24,665 nt of DNA from assembly GCA_017435025.1 (NCBI GenBank), contig JAFSFU010000061.1, forward strand, positions 1-24,665, given 5' to 3'. Positions 1 through 7,931 of this stretch are shown piece by piece. How positions within the stretch are numbered: position 1 is the first letter of the stretch; each line of letters opens with the position of its first letter. Made by a program: the position numbers and the translations under genes. The notes under the pieces are model-generated. The model saw only the letters and a list, made by a program, of their open reading frames with translations, was not told the DNA's origin and made no database searches. Origin of the DNA: Lachnospiraceae bacterium. GTDB taxonomy: Bacteria; Bacillota_A; Clostridia; Lachnospirales; Lachnospiraceae.

Positions 1-1434
1 CTGCAGGTTTGCCATTGAGCTGTCTGAGAACGTCAGGGCAATCGGCAGCAGGATCAGCATAATGGACCAAAACATTTTTACATAAGTGTGCGGATCCTCG
101 TCGCCGGTCAGCTGCTTGTAAGTGTAGGCAGATGCGACCAGAGCGATGGAATCGAAGCTAGTAGCATAAAAGGCGATCATTGTAGCAACAAGAAGAACCA
201 GCACCATCGGTGCCAGCGGAAGTGTCTGAACGATGGAGATGATCGTGGTGTAAAGGTCACCGGATGCCAGATAGTTGGCCATAACATCCAGTTTACCGCT
301 TACCTGAAGTCCAAGACCATAATTGCCGAGGATGATGAAACTTAAGAAGGTTCCTCCCAGGCTGTAAATATATCCGCCGAGAATGGTCTGTTTTACGGTG
401 CGGCCGCGGGAGATGGTTCCGATAAAGAACGGAGCAGCTACGCACCATACCATCCAGTATGCCCAATAGAAGATCGTCCAGTTCTGCGGGAAAGAAGTCT
501 CACGGAGCGGGTCGGTGAAGGTGGACAGACTGAAGAAGTTTTGTGCCAGATTACCAATTGCCGCAAAGCCGGTTTCCAGGATGTATTTGGTTTCTCCGCC
601 GACAAATAAAACATAAGCCAGAAGGGTGAAGAATAAATACATGCAGGATGCGGACAGCTTGGAGATGCCTTTCATTCCATGAACCAGCGCGTGGGTGTAA
701 ACGATACAGGTCACAATGAGGATTGCGATGGTGATCCATTTGGAATTGTCAATGCCGAGCAGATTGGAGAATACCTGAGCCATCAAAGGCGTTGCCAGTG
801 CAAAGGTGGTTGCGGTACCTGCGAGCAGTGCAAAAAGTGCGAGCAGGTCGATGCATTTGCCCGGCAGTTTATCCACTTTATCACCTAAGAGCGGGCGGCA
901 CGCTTCGGAATATTTCTGCTTATGACATCCGCGGACATGGATCATAAATCCGAATGCAACAGCCAGAACCAGGTAAAAACTCCACGGAATCGGACCCCAG
1001 TGGAACAGCGGGTATGTACTGGACCAGATTTGCATGGAACCCATATCGGCTAAATGCGGATCGTTGGCGTATAAGATCCACTCACAGAAGGAGTAGAACA
1101 GAATATCAGCTGCCAAACCGGCAGTGAACATCATGCTTGCCCAGGAAAAATCAGAATACTTTGGCTTTTCATTCGGTCCGCCGAGGCGAATATTTCCATA
1201 TTTGGAGAATGCCAGATAGATGGAAAGAAGAAATACGCCGAGACCGATGATCAAGTAGTAAAGTCCTAGCGTGTCACCCAGCAAAAATCGAATCTGAGCG
1301 ACAACCCCGGAGGACTGTTCCGGCGCGCAAATGAAGCAGATACATAAAAAAGCAATCAGAGCGAATGGTACAATTACTGTACTCCAGTCAATTTTGTTTT
1401 TCAGAGAATCTTTTTGGGAAGTGTTATGGTTCAT
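1..1434 (-). CDS. BCCT-family betaine/carnitine/choline-type transporter (3' end cut by window edge)
   Basis: Open on the minus strand from the ATG at 1434 to the left edge (478 codons seen, no stop), so the C-terminus lies outside. The protein is strongly hydrophobic with about ten or more membrane segments. It carries BCCT landmarks: SWASMMFTAGLAAD at residues 98-110 (the glycine-rich TM3 region), HWGPIPW at 145-151, the signature NWTIFYWAYWMVW at 318-330, SRGRT at 342-346, and TSFDS at 425-429. Family members import or exchange quaternary amines such as glycine betaine, carnitine or choline. Two positions differ from the usual form: the tryptophan pair in the signature reads Tyr326-Trp327, and the GMG-type TM3 motif reads GLA. 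Substrate and coupling ion are therefore uncertain. An AAAGGA ribosome binding site lies eight bases before the ATG. It is divergent from the TetR-type gene, which probably regulates it (inference). Confidence 0.92.
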   Translation of the reverse strand, partial: MNHNTSQKDSLKNKIDWSTVIVPFALIAFLCICFICAPEQSSGVVAQIRFLLGDTLGLYYLIIGLGVFLLSIYLAFSKYGNIRLGGPNEKPKYSDFSWASMMFTAGLAADILFYSFCEWILYANDPHLADMGSMQIWSSTYPLFHWGPIPWSFYLVLAVAFGFMIHVRGCHKQKYSEACRPLLGDKVDKLPGKCIDLLALFALLAGTATTFALATPLMAQVFSNLLGIDNSKWITIAILIVTCIVYTHALVHGMKGISKLSASCMYLFFTLLAYVLFVGGETKYILETGFAAIGNLAQNFFSLSTFTDPLRETSFPQNWTIFYWAYWMVWCVAAPFFIGTISRGRTVKQTILGGYIYSLGGTFLSFIILGNYGLGLQVSGKLDVMANYLASGDLYTTIISIVQTLPLAPMVLVLLVATMIAFYATSFDSIALVASAYTYKQLTGDEDPHTYVKMFWSIMLILLPIALTFSDSSMANLQ

Positions 1435-1450
1435 AGGACACGTCCTTTCT

Positions 1451-1486
1451 TGTTCAATTTTTGTAAAAATAATAAATTATTGAACA
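1451..1486. promoter_or_regulatory. Inverted repeat, candidate operator for the adjacent TetR-type regulator
   Basis: TGTTCAAT at 1451-1458 and its exact complement ATTGAACA at 1479-1486 are separated by 20 bases. The right arm touches the -10 box of the minus-strand transporter promoter and the predicted start site lies in that arm; the left arm lies in the leader. Binding there would block the transporter promoter. TetR operators usually have closer half-sites, so two dimer sites or an RNA stem are alternatives. Confidence 0.45.
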
Positions 1487-1514
1487 TTATACCATTTACA
1501 AGAAGGAAATGCAA
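1486..1514 (-). promoter_or_regulatory. Promoter of the BCCT transporter gene
   Basis: Read on the minus strand: TTGCAT (1514-1509), a 17-base spacer, then a perfect TATAAT (1491-1486). The predicted start is near 1479, giving a short leader of about 45 bases before the ATG at 1434. Confidence 0.75.
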
Positions 1515-1518
1515 GTTC

Positions 1519-1547
1519 TTGACAAAGATTTTTTCTTTCAATAAAAT
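1519..1547 (+). promoter_or_regulatory. Promoter of the TetR-type regulator gene
   Basis: Perfect TTGACA (1519-1524), 17-base spacer, TAAAAT (1542-1547). It is back to back with the minus-strand promoter; the two -35 boxes are separated by only four bases, so occupancy of one may affect the other. Confidence 0.8.
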
Positions 1548-1602
1548 AGATGCAATACATGTTGGTGTGGACATAATTTTTCAAAGATGGGAGCTGAAAA
1601 CA

Positions 1603-2151
1603 ATGCGGAATCAGATGAAGGAAATCATTGCAGATTCATTTATGGAATTGGCAAAGAAAAAAGATATCGACAAGATCACAGTGAAAAATCTGGTGGATGA
1701 TTGTGGAATTTCCCGTCAGAGTTTTTATTATCATTTTCAGGATATTTTGGATGTCATCGAATGGCAGAGCAAGCGGATGGAGAAGGAAATTTCAGAACAG
1801 TGTAAAAATGCAGGCTCCCTGGAAGAGGCAGTTCGGATCATGGTACTGGCATTTGCAGACAATTTTGATCTGATTGAACGCTTTCAGGATTCCCAGAAGC
1901 GCAAGTTTATTGAGCAAATGGTCATGGATTCCTTGCAGGATCGCATGAGAAAAAATATTCGTGAAGTGGTGACTGAGCATCAGATCCGTATAAGCAGTTC
2001 TCACGCAGAAGCGATGTTCCAGTTTTGTACCTTTGGAATCACGGGTCTGATTCTTGCAAACTGTAAGAACAAAACGTTTCAGGTAGATGAGCTCGTCTGT
2101 CAGATCGTGATGATCTTAAAAAGAGTGATTCCGAGACTTGATGAAAATTAG
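1603..2151 (+). CDS. TetR/AcrR-type transcriptional regulator
   Basis: A 182-aa protein. The reading frame is open further upstream, but the ATG at 1603 follows GGGAG at a suitable distance and lies downstream of the promoter at 1519-1547, so it is the chosen start. Residues 6-45 form the TetR-type DNA-binding domain, ending in ISRQSFYYHF (residues 36-45), the characteristic turn and recognition helix. The remainder is helical ligand-binding and dimer domain without a recognisable ligand signature; the pattern resembles the DhaS-like group with a short C-terminal domain. It is divergently paired with the BCCT transporter, and the shared intergenic region holds an inverted repeat, so local control of the transporter is likely. 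The ligand (perhaps the transported amine) cannot be told from sequence. Confidence 0.88.
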   Translation: MRNQMKEIIADSFMELAKKKDIDKITVKNLVDDCGISRQSFYYHFQDILDVIEWQSKRMEKEISEQCKNAGSLEEAVRIMVLAFADNFDLIERFQDSQKRKFIEQMVMDSLQDRMRKNIREVVTEHQIRISSSHAEAMFQFCTFGITGLILANCKNKTFQVDELVCQIVMILKRVIPRLDEN

Positions 2152-2170
2152 AAAATCGTATATTTACAGA

Positions 2171-2210
2171 AACTCCGAAGTGTAAAACAACTTTACATTT
2201 CGGAGTTTTT
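2171..2210 (+). terminator. Rho-independent terminator after the TetR-type gene
   Basis: A 16-bp stem, AACTCCGAAGTGTAAA (2171-2186) against 2192-2207, with one G-T wobble and a 5-base loop (ACAAC), ending in a T-run at 2206-2210. Confidence 0.88.
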
Positions 2211-2237
2211 GTCTATACAGATTTGAGAAATTGCGAA

Positions 2238-2266
2238 TGTGATTCTGCGGAAAGTGCTTTTATAAT
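2238..2266 (+). promoter_or_regulatory. Probable promoter of the small gene/ftsH unit
   Basis: A perfect TATAAT at 2261-2266 lies about 70 bases before the start at 2336. The matching -35 at 17 bases (TGTGAT, 2238-2243) is poor, so the promoter may be weak or need an activator. Confidence 0.5.
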
Positions 2267-2335
2267 GAAGAGGATCAATGACAAGCACATCAATGAGCGA
2301 TACCGATGAAACCCATCGGAGAAATGGAGGAAGGC

Positions 2336-2800
2336 ATGTCGTTAAGGTATAATCCGTTTCAATCCAAATTGCGGGAGCTGGACCAGGAATACCGCAGGAT
2401 GGAGAAATGGATCCAGATCTGTCATGTAGGAACGAAGGAAGAACTGAAGTCGGTAAAGGAAACATTGCTTCAGGAATTCTGGGAAGATGAGAGACAGATG
2501 GAAGACATGGTTGGCAGCGGAAAGAGTCAGGTGGTTTCTAAACTGGCATCTGCACAACTGGAGCAGTACCGCAGCAATGCAATTGCCCTGGAGCATGCAG
2601 CAGAATATTTCAAACAGATAGGAAGAGATGAAGAAACTGACCGCGCGGAGTCTATGGCTTTGTACGCAGAGTTTGCCATGGATCATGCGGTACATGCTGT
2701 ACGTTATGCACTTCTTGCTGTGTGTTATGCTGTTGAAATGCAGATGCAGATAGAAGAAGACGAAGAAGAAAAAATGACACAGGAGGATAAGAATGAATGA
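2336..2800 (+). CDS. Unknown 154-aa acidic helical protein coupled to FtsH
   Basis: Not recognised. The frame also has an ATG at 2306, but the ATG at 2336 has GGAGGAAGG directly upstream and is preferred. The protein begins MSLRYNPFQSKL and is predicted almost entirely helical: heptad-like charged stretches in residues 8-65, then an alanine-rich part (about 75-140) with repeated small and aromatic residues (HAAEYF, ALYAEFAMDHA, HAVRYALLAVCYAVEM), ending in a strongly acidic tail (EEDEEEK). No signal peptide or clear membrane segment is seen. Its last eight bases overlap the ftsH start, so translation is probably coupled. An adaptor, regulator or substrate of the protease is the natural hypothesis; this rests on gene order alone. 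Confidence 0.7.
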   Translation: MSLRYNPFQSKLRELDQEYRRMEKWIQICHVGTKEELKSVKETLLQEFWEDERQMEDMVGSGKSQVVSKLASAQLEQYRSNAIALEHAAEYFKQIGRDEETDRAESMALYAEFAMDHAVHAVRYALLAVCYAVEMQMQIEEDEEEKMTQEDKNE

Positions 2801-4610
2801 AGTAAAGAAGCCCAATAGGCCTTTAATCTATTATTATATGATCGCAATGATCATTGTGTTTTTGTTTAATGCACTGGCGATGCCATGGCTGGCAGAGCGA
2901 CAAGTTAAGCAGGTCGATTACGGTACATTTATGACTATGACCGAAAATCAGGAAATTGGCCAGGTGGAGATTCAGTATAATCAGATTATTTTTACAGATA
3001 AAGAAAATAAACAGATTTACAAGACCGGTTTGATGAACGATCCGGGACTGGTGGAGCGCCTTCATGAATCTGGAGCCGTGTTTGCAAGCGAGATCATCGA
3101 GGAAACTTCCCCGCTTCTTAGTTTCTTCCTCAGCTGGATTCTGCCGATGGTCATTTTCATTGCCCTTGGACAGTATATGTCGAAGAAAATGATGGATAAA
3201 GCCGGCGGAGGATCCGGTTCCATGCGATTTAACATGGGAAAATCCAATGCGAAGGTATATGTGAAGTCATCTGACGGAATCAACTTCTCCGATGTGGAGG
3301 GTGTGGATGAGGCTGAAGAGAGTCTGCAGGAAATTGTTGATTATCTTCATAATCCTGCAAAGTACAGCGAGATTGGCGCGAAAATGCCGAAAGGCGTTTT
3401 GCTGGTGGGACCGCCGGGTACCGGTAAAACCATGCTTGCAAAGGCCGTAGCCGGAGAAGCCAATGTACCATTTTTCTCTATTTCCGGTTCTGAGTTTGTG
3501 GAAATGTTCGTAGGCATGGGTGCGTCCAAAGTGCGTGATCTGTTCAAACAGGCCAAGGAAAAAGCACCGTGCATTGTATTCATTGACGAGATTGATGCCA
3601 TTGGACAGAAGAGAAATACCGGCGGCATGGGCGGAAACGACGAGAGAGAGCAGACGTTAAATCAGTTGCTGACAGAGATGGACGGTTTTGAAGGTAATAA
3701 CGGCGTGATCATTCTGGCGGCCACCAACCGTCCGGAATCTCTGGATCCTGCCTTGACCAGACCGGGACGTTTTGACCGGCGTGTGCCTGTTGAGCTGCCG
3801 GACCTGAAAGGCCGAGAAGCGATTCTGCGTGCCCATGCAAAGAAGATTAAGATCGCAGATGATGTGAATTTCCTGGAAGTAGCCCGCATGGCATCCGGCG
3901 CATCCGGTGCGGAGTTAGCAAATATTGTCAATGAGGCGGCTCTCCGTGCGGTCCGCGACAACCGTAAATACGCAAATCAGGCGGATTTGGAAGAGAGTAT
4001 TGAGGTAGTCATAGCCGGTTATCAGAAAAAGAATGCATTTCTGACCAGTCATGAAAAGATGATTGTGGCATATCATGAAATTGGTCATGCACTGGTGGCT
4101 GCCAAACAGACCAACTCGGCTCCGGTTCAGAAGATTACGATCGTTCCTCGCACTTCTGGAGCTCTCGGTTATACCATGCAGGTGGAACAGGGAAATAAGT
4201 ATCTGTTATCAAAAGAAGAGATTGAGAATAAGATCGCCACGTACACCGGCGGACGCGCGGCAGAAGAGATTGTATTTGGCAGTGTGACAACCGGTGCGTC
4301 TAACGATATTGAGCAGGCGACAAAGCTGGCGCGTGCTATGATCACCCGGTATGGTATGAGTAAAGATTTTGATATGGTTGCCATGGAGACGGTAACCAAT
4401 CAGTATCTGGGTGGTGATGCGACTCTGGCATGCTCCACGGAGACACAGACGAAGATCGATCAGGAAGTGGTCGAAGTTGTGAAAAAACAACATGAAAAAG
4501 CAATCCGGATTCTTGCAGAAAATCGGACAAAACTGGATGAACTCTCAAGATTCCTCTATGAGAAGGAGACGATCACCGGCGACGAGTTCATGGAAATCTT
4601 AAATCAGTAA
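2793..4610 (+). CDS. ftsH: FtsH-type ATP-dependent zinc metalloprotease
   Basis: A 605-aa membrane AAA+ protease that unfolds and degrades membrane and cytosolic proteins. Order: TM1 about 11-30, small extracytoplasmic domain about 31-105, TM2 about 106-128, AAA domain with Walker A GPPGTGKT (206-213), pore motif FVG (239-241), Walker [10 protein letters not shown] (261-269) and second region of homology (309-329, with RPGRFDRR), then the M41 peptidase domain with the zinc motif HEIGH (428-432) and third ligand Asp505. The motif is HEIGH rather than the common HEAGH; the variable position is not catalytic, so activity is expected. AGGAGG lies six bases before the ATG. It is not next to tilS/hpt, the frequent location of the housekeeping ftsH in Firmicutes, so it may be a second, specialised copy (inference). 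Only the 154-aa gene shares its unit. Confidence 0.95.
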   Translation: MNEVKKPNRPLIYYYMIAMIIVFLFNALAMPWLAERQVKQVDYGTFMTMTENQEIGQVEIQYNQIIFTDKENKQIYKTGLMNDPGLVERLHESGAVFASEIIEETSPLLSFFLSWILPMVIFIALGQYMSKKMMDKAGGGSGSMRFNMGKSNAKVYVKSSDGINFSDVEGVDEAEESLQEIVDYLHNPAKYSEIGAKMPKGVLLVGPPGTGKTMLAKAVAGEANVPFFSISGSEFVEMFVGMGASKVRDLFKQAKEKAPCIVFIDEIDAIGQKRNTGGMGGNDEREQTLNQLLTEMDGFEGNNGVIILAATNRPESLDPALTRPGRFDRRVPVELPDLKGREAILRAHAKKIKIADDVNFLEVARMASGASGAELANIVNEAALRAVRDNRKYANQADLEESIEVVIAGYQKKNAFLTSHEKMIVAYHEIGHALVAAKQTNSAPVQKITIVPRTSGALGYTMQVEQGNKYLLSKEEIENKIATYTGGRAAEEIVFGSVTTGASNDIEQATKLARAMITRYGMSKDFDMVAMETVTNQYLGGDATLACSTETQTKIDQEVVEVVKKQHEKAIRILAENRTKLDELSRFLYEKETITGDEFMEILNQ

Positions 4611-4634
4611 CCCGTATGCATACATACCCAACCG

Positions 4635-4674
4635 AAGGGCCATTTCACGGAATTTTCGTGGTATGGCCCTTTTC
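4635..4674 (+). terminator. Rho-independent terminator after ftsH
   Basis: The outer stem pairs AAGGGCCAT with ATGGCCCTT and an inner CACG/CGTG stem closes the loop, interrupted by a small internal bulge. The T-run follows at 4670-4673. Confidence 0.8.
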
Positions 4675-4675
4675 A

Positions 4676-4704
4676 TTGACTGAAAAAATAGGGAATGTTA
4701 TACT
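4676..4704 (+). promoter_or_regulatory. Promoter of the hydrolase/amidohydrolase/radical SAM unit
   Basis: TTGACT (4676-4681), 17-base spacer, TATACT (4699-4704), placed immediately after the ftsH terminator. Predicted start near 4711. Confidence 0.78.
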
Positions 4705-4713
4705 GTTGTAAGA

Positions 4714-4728
4714 AGACAAATGTTGTCT
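4714..4728. promoter_or_regulatory. Palindrome at the transcription start, candidate operator
   Basis: AGACAA, three bases, TTGTCT: a perfect 6-bp inverted repeat just downstream of the predicted start of the promoter at 4676-4704. The size and position suit a dimeric repressor, or a 5' stem-loop on the mRNA. No regulator gene lies beside it. Confidence 0.4.
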
Positions 4729-4763
4729 GAATACGGACATGACTTGCGAGGGAGGACTCTATT

Positions 4764-5630
4764 ATGTATGCAAAAATAAATGGAACCAGAATCTTTTTTG
4801 ATATAGCGGGAAAACAGTTTGTGCCGGATGGTCCGGTGATGCGGGAGAAACCGGTATGTCTGGTGCTGCATGGAGGACCTGGTTCGGATCACAGCCATTT
4901 CCTGCCGGCAATTCTGCCTCTTGCGGAGACCATGCAGCTGGTATTTGTGGATCACAGAAACAGTGGACGAAGCGATCGCGGACCGATTGAGAACAGCAGT
5001 ATGAAACAGAATGCCGATGATGCGGAGGCCCTTCGTCAGTACTTGGGATTGGATAAGATTTATGTTCTCGGACAGTCTTACGGCGGCATGGTGGCACAGC
5101 AGTATGGTCTGGATTATCAGGAGCATCTGCATGGTTTGATTCTTGTGACAACGGCGCCAAGTTACCGAATCAATGAGACGGCAACTGAGATCGTTATGCA
5201 GCGTGGAACAGAAGAGCAGAAGGAGCTCTGGAGAAAGAAATGGGCCGGAGAGATTACCGATTACGATGACTATATGCGGAAAATGGATAGTTTGTATCAT
5301 TACAAATATGAGGAAGAGGATCGCATTGCATCTATGGAAGGGAAAAAACGCGGAATCTCCAATACTGAGGTAAACAATTATCAGAGAAGCGGGGAACTGG
5401 CGACCTTTGATTTGGTTCCGGTACTGCCACAAGTGAAATGTCCGGTATTGATCATCGGAGGCGAGGCTGACTTTGTGACCGCAGCTGTACACTCTGAAGA
5501 AATGCATCGCGCAATGCCGCAGTCGGAGCTGCATATTGTGGAGCGGGCATCCCATTCTGTGTTCAGCGATCGTCCGGATTATGTATTTCCGGTGATCGAG
5601 GATTTTGTGAACAGAACCTACAAGAAGTAA
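4764..5630 (+). CDS. Alpha/beta hydrolase, prolyl-aminopeptidase (S33)-like
   Basis: A 288-aa protein with the alpha/beta-hydrolase fold. HGGPG at 36-40 forms the oxyanion region typical of the S33 proline iminopeptidase group, DHRNSGRSDRG (63-73) follows, and the nucleophile elbow GQSYGG gives Ser105. Asp236 (in GGEADF) and His264 (in ASHSVF) complete a plausible triad. No signal peptide is visible, so it is probably cytoplasmic. Family members remove N-terminal proline or hydrolyse small amides and esters; the substrate here is not determined, and the DxR(n)xGxS region differs from the DQRGCGRS of well-studied prolyl aminopeptidases. GGAGG at 4751-4755 supports the ATG at 4764. It is the first gene of a three-gene unit with an M20 amidohydrolase 17 bases downstream, which fits peptide or acyl-amino-acid breakdown. 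Confidence 0.87.
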   Translation: MYAKINGTRIFFDIAGKQFVPDGPVMREKPVCLVLHGGPGSDHSHFLPAILPLAETMQLVFVDHRNSGRSDRGPIENSSMKQNADDAEALRQYLGLDKIYVLGQSYGGMVAQQYGLDYQEHLHGLILVTTAPSYRINETATEIVMQRGTEEQKELWRKKWAGEITDYDDYMRKMDSLYHYKYEEEDRIASMEGKKRGISNTEVNNYQRSGELATFDLVPVLPQVKCPVLIIGGEADFVTAAVHSEEMHRAMPQSELHIVERASHSVFSDRPDYVFPVIEDFVNRTYKK

Positions 5631-5647
5631 AGAAAGGAACTTGATTT

Positions 5648-6838
5648 ATGGAAATTTTAAAATCAGTTGAAAATTTGTATGAAAAGATGGTGGAGCGCAG
5701 AAGACATATTCATGAGAATCCGGAGTTAAGTACGATGGAAGATCAGACATGTGAATATATCGTGGAACAGTTAAGGGAAGCCGGATTTGATGAGATCGTG
5801 AATATTCCAAACGGCGGTGTGATCGCATGGGTGCGCGGCAGTAAGAAAGGCAAGACGGTTATGCTTCGTGCCGATATCGATGCACTTCCGCTGCAGGAAT
5901 CTCCATGCAACCTTTCGAAAGAGAGAACCTGTATTTCCAAAAATCCGGGCGTGATGCATGCCTGCGGTAATGATGCCCACACCGCAATGCTTCTGACAGC
6001 CGGTCAGGTTCTCCTCAACAACAGAGAAGAATTGAACGGCGATGTTCTTCTTGTGTTCGAGCGCGGTGAGGAAGGTGGAGGAAACATCCGTTATATTGTG
6101 GAATATTTCCTTGAAAACAAGATCACATATGATGTCTGCTACGGTATGCATGTAAAACAGGATCTGGATACCGGCAGATACGAGGTCAGTGCGGGCCCGG
6201 CTAATGCAGGTTCCTATCCGATCCATTACCGCATCACAGGTCGCGGCGGCCATTCCTCCCGTCCGGATATGGCAGTGAATCCGATCGACTGCATGTTAGC
6301 GATGATCAGCGAAATGCAGCAGATCCGTATGAAGCATATTTCTCCGTTTGATCAGATGACACTGGCAATCTGTAAGATTGAATCCGGTACCAAGAGCAAC
6401 ATCATTCCGGAGACTGCTGAGTTTGCAGGAACCATGCGCTATTACAGTGATGAGTTTGTGAAGAAACCGTTTGAGGAGCAGTGTGCAAAAATCATCAAAG
6501 GTCTGGAAGAAACTTACGGATGCAAGATTGAAGATATCAGTACCGGCGGTGCACTTCCGCTTAACAACGATCAATATGCAGCGGATATTGCTGTGAAATC
6601 TGCGACTAATCTGCTTGGCACAGAAAATGTAGGACCTCAGACTCCGATCATGGGCTCTGAGAGTTTCCCGTTGTTCTTTAAGATTGCTCCTGGCTGCTAC
6701 GGAAACCTGGGTATCCGCAACGAAGAAGTTGGCTCTGGAGCGGAGATCCATAATCCGCTGTTCGATCTGGACGAGAGAGCGATGGTAACAGGTTCGGGTG
6801 TTTATGTTGCTTTCGCCGTGGATTATCTGAACAGCTAA
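5648..6838 (+). CDS. M20-family (M20D-like) amidohydrolase with altered metal-site motif
   Basis: A 396-aa protein of the aminoacylase/hippurate hydrolase/IAA-amino-acid hydrolase group, which cleaves N-acyl amino acids or related amides using a metal pair. Landmarks in order: RRHIHENPELS (18-28), RADIDALPL (74-82), MHACGNDAHTAML (103-115), FERGEEGGG (137-145), YGMHV (165-169), the dimerisation lid with GRGGHSSRP (198-206), and EIHNPLFD (366-373). Expected ligands Cys106, Glu142, His168 and His368 are present, but the family's HACGHD reads HACGND, placing Asn108 where a metal-binding histidine is normally found. The codon is AAT, one base from CAT. Other family residues are intact, so this looks like a specialised enzyme rather than decay; reduced or changed metal use is possible. 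AAAGGA lies nine bases before the ATG. Confidence 0.9.
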   Translation: MEILKSVENLYEKMVERRRHIHENPELSTMEDQTCEYIVEQLREAGFDEIVNIPNGGVIAWVRGSKKGKTVMLRADIDALPLQESPCNLSKERTCISKNPGVMHACGNDAHTAMLLTAGQVLLNNREELNGDVLLVFERGEEGGGNIRYIVEYFLENKITYDVCYGMHVKQDLDTGRYEVSAGPANAGSYPIHYRITGRGGHSSRPDMAVNPIDCMLAMISEMQQIRMKHISPFDQMTLAICKIESGTKSNIIPETAEFAGTMRYYSDEFVKKPFEEQCAKIIKGLEETYGCKIEDISTGGALPLNNDQYAADIAVKSATNLLGTENVGPQTPIMGSESFPLFFKIAPGCYGNLGIRNEEVGSGAEIHNPLFDLDERAMVTGSGVYVAFAVDYLNS

Positions 6839-6851
6839 TGGAGGTCTGTCT

Positions 6852-7730
6852 ATGCATTACAGCGGCACTACATACCGTCCGCCGATGGAAGCGGACACGA
6901 CACTTCTCCAGGTAACAAAAGGATGTTCCTACAATAAATGTGCGTTCTGTACCATGTACCGGAAAGTCCCGTTTAGTATGGCCCCGGAGGAGGAGATCAT
7001 AGAAGATCTGCAGGAGGTTGCGCGTACGAAACCGGATGTTGACCGCATTTTCTTATTGAATGGCGATCCTTTTGTCCTTGCAGCCGATAAACTTCTGCAT
7101 ATCGCAGATTTGATTCGTCAGTATCTGCCGAAGGTGGAGACGTTGACTTGTTATTGTTCCATCGGAGATCTGAAGGGGAAAACTTTTGAAGAACTGGCGG
7201 CACTGAGAAAAGCCGGTTATAACCAGCTTTATATCGGTCTTGAGACCGGATATGAACCGGCAATGAAGTTTATCACCAAGGGCTACACTCTGGCAGAGGC
7301 TGAGCATGAACTGGATCGTATCCTGAGAGCCGGCTTTGATTATCGCGCTCTGCTGATGCTTGGCATTGCCGGAAAAGGCAATTCCGAGGCCAATGCGGCT
7401 GCAACAGCAAAACTTTTAAACAAATATAAACCGGATATGGTATCCGTGACCTCCACTTCCGTCACACCTGGAACACCGTTAGAGGAGCTTCGTGACAGCG
7501 GAGAATATGTGCAGTTGACAGAACGGGAGCTGGTGGAAGAGGAATTGATGCTTCTTCGGGCATTGGAGATGAGGGATGACTGTTTCTTCCATGGAAGTCA
7601 TCCGTTCAACATCGTACCGATTCGTGAATACTTTGCTAAGAAGGATGATATTATCCTGGATATTGAGATGGAGCTGATGGAGTACGAACCGCAGTTTTTG
7701 GATTCAATCTGGGATAGGGGAAGGATATAA
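6852..7730 (+). CDS. Radical SAM protein with CX4CX2C cluster motif
   Basis: A 292-aa protein. The N-terminal motif TKGCSYNKCAFCTMY places Cys25, Cys30 and Cys33 as CX4CX2C ligands of a [4Fe-4S] cluster, one residue longer than the standard CX3CX2C. Further radical SAM features follow: a short GDP-containing strand (residues 71-73), YIGLETG (about 132-138), and TSTSVTPGTPLEE (about 200-212). This motif marks a poorly characterised group common in Clostridia, often loosely labelled as Elp3-like or coproporphyrinogen-oxidase-like. The reaction is unknown, and no second cluster motif is obvious. TGGAGG (6839-6844), overlapping the stop of the amidohydrolase, supports the ATG at 6852. It is the last gene of the unit, closed by the terminator at 7756-7791. 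Confidence 0.87.
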   Translation: MHYSGTTYRPPMEADTTLLQVTKGCSYNKCAFCTMYRKVPFSMAPEEEIIEDLQEVARTKPDVDRIFLLNGDPFVLAADKLLHIADLIRQYLPKVETLTCYCSIGDLKGKTFEELAALRKAGYNQLYIGLETGYEPAMKFITKGYTLAEAEHELDRILRAGFDYRALLMLGIAGKGNSEANAAATAKLLNKYKPDMVSVTSTSVTPGTPLEELRDSGEYVQLTERELVEEELMLLRALEMRDDCFFHGSHPFNIVPIREYFAKKDDIILDIEMELMEYEPQFLDSIWDRGRI

Positions 7731-7755
7731 AGTTAGATAAGAGAATTATGGAAAA

Positions 7756-7791
7756 ATGGTTGCTGTGTTTCTAATGCAGCAATCATTTTTT
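7756..7791 (+). terminator. Rho-independent terminator after the radical SAM gene
   Basis: A 10-bp stem ATGGTTGCTG (7756-7765) against CAGCAATCAT (7777-7786) with one G-T wobble and an 11-base loop, followed by six T at 7786-7791. Confidence 0.85.
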
Positions 7792-7895
7792 GTTTAGAAA
7801 ACGCAAAGATTATCGATAGTTCCGCTCATCTCTATTTAAATATTCAATATCATGTTTTTCTCAATTCACTCTCTTGTATGTATTTATTTTTTCAA

Positions 7896-7925
7896 TTGGA
7901 CTTGTTTGATTTCAACTTATATAAT
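7896..7925 (+). promoter_or_regulatory. Promoter of the peptide-type ABC importer operon
   Basis: A perfect TATAAT at 7920-7925 with TTGGAC at 7896-7901, spacer 18. The -35 match is only partial. The surroundings are AT-rich. Predicted start near 7932. Confidence 0.6.
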
Positions 7926-7931
7926 ACGCTT

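Noticed and set aside
4698..5555. Long minus-strand reading frame (285 codons)
   Set aside because: It is antisense to the alpha/beta hydrolase, whose motifs are all intact, and its own translation has no recognisable domain.
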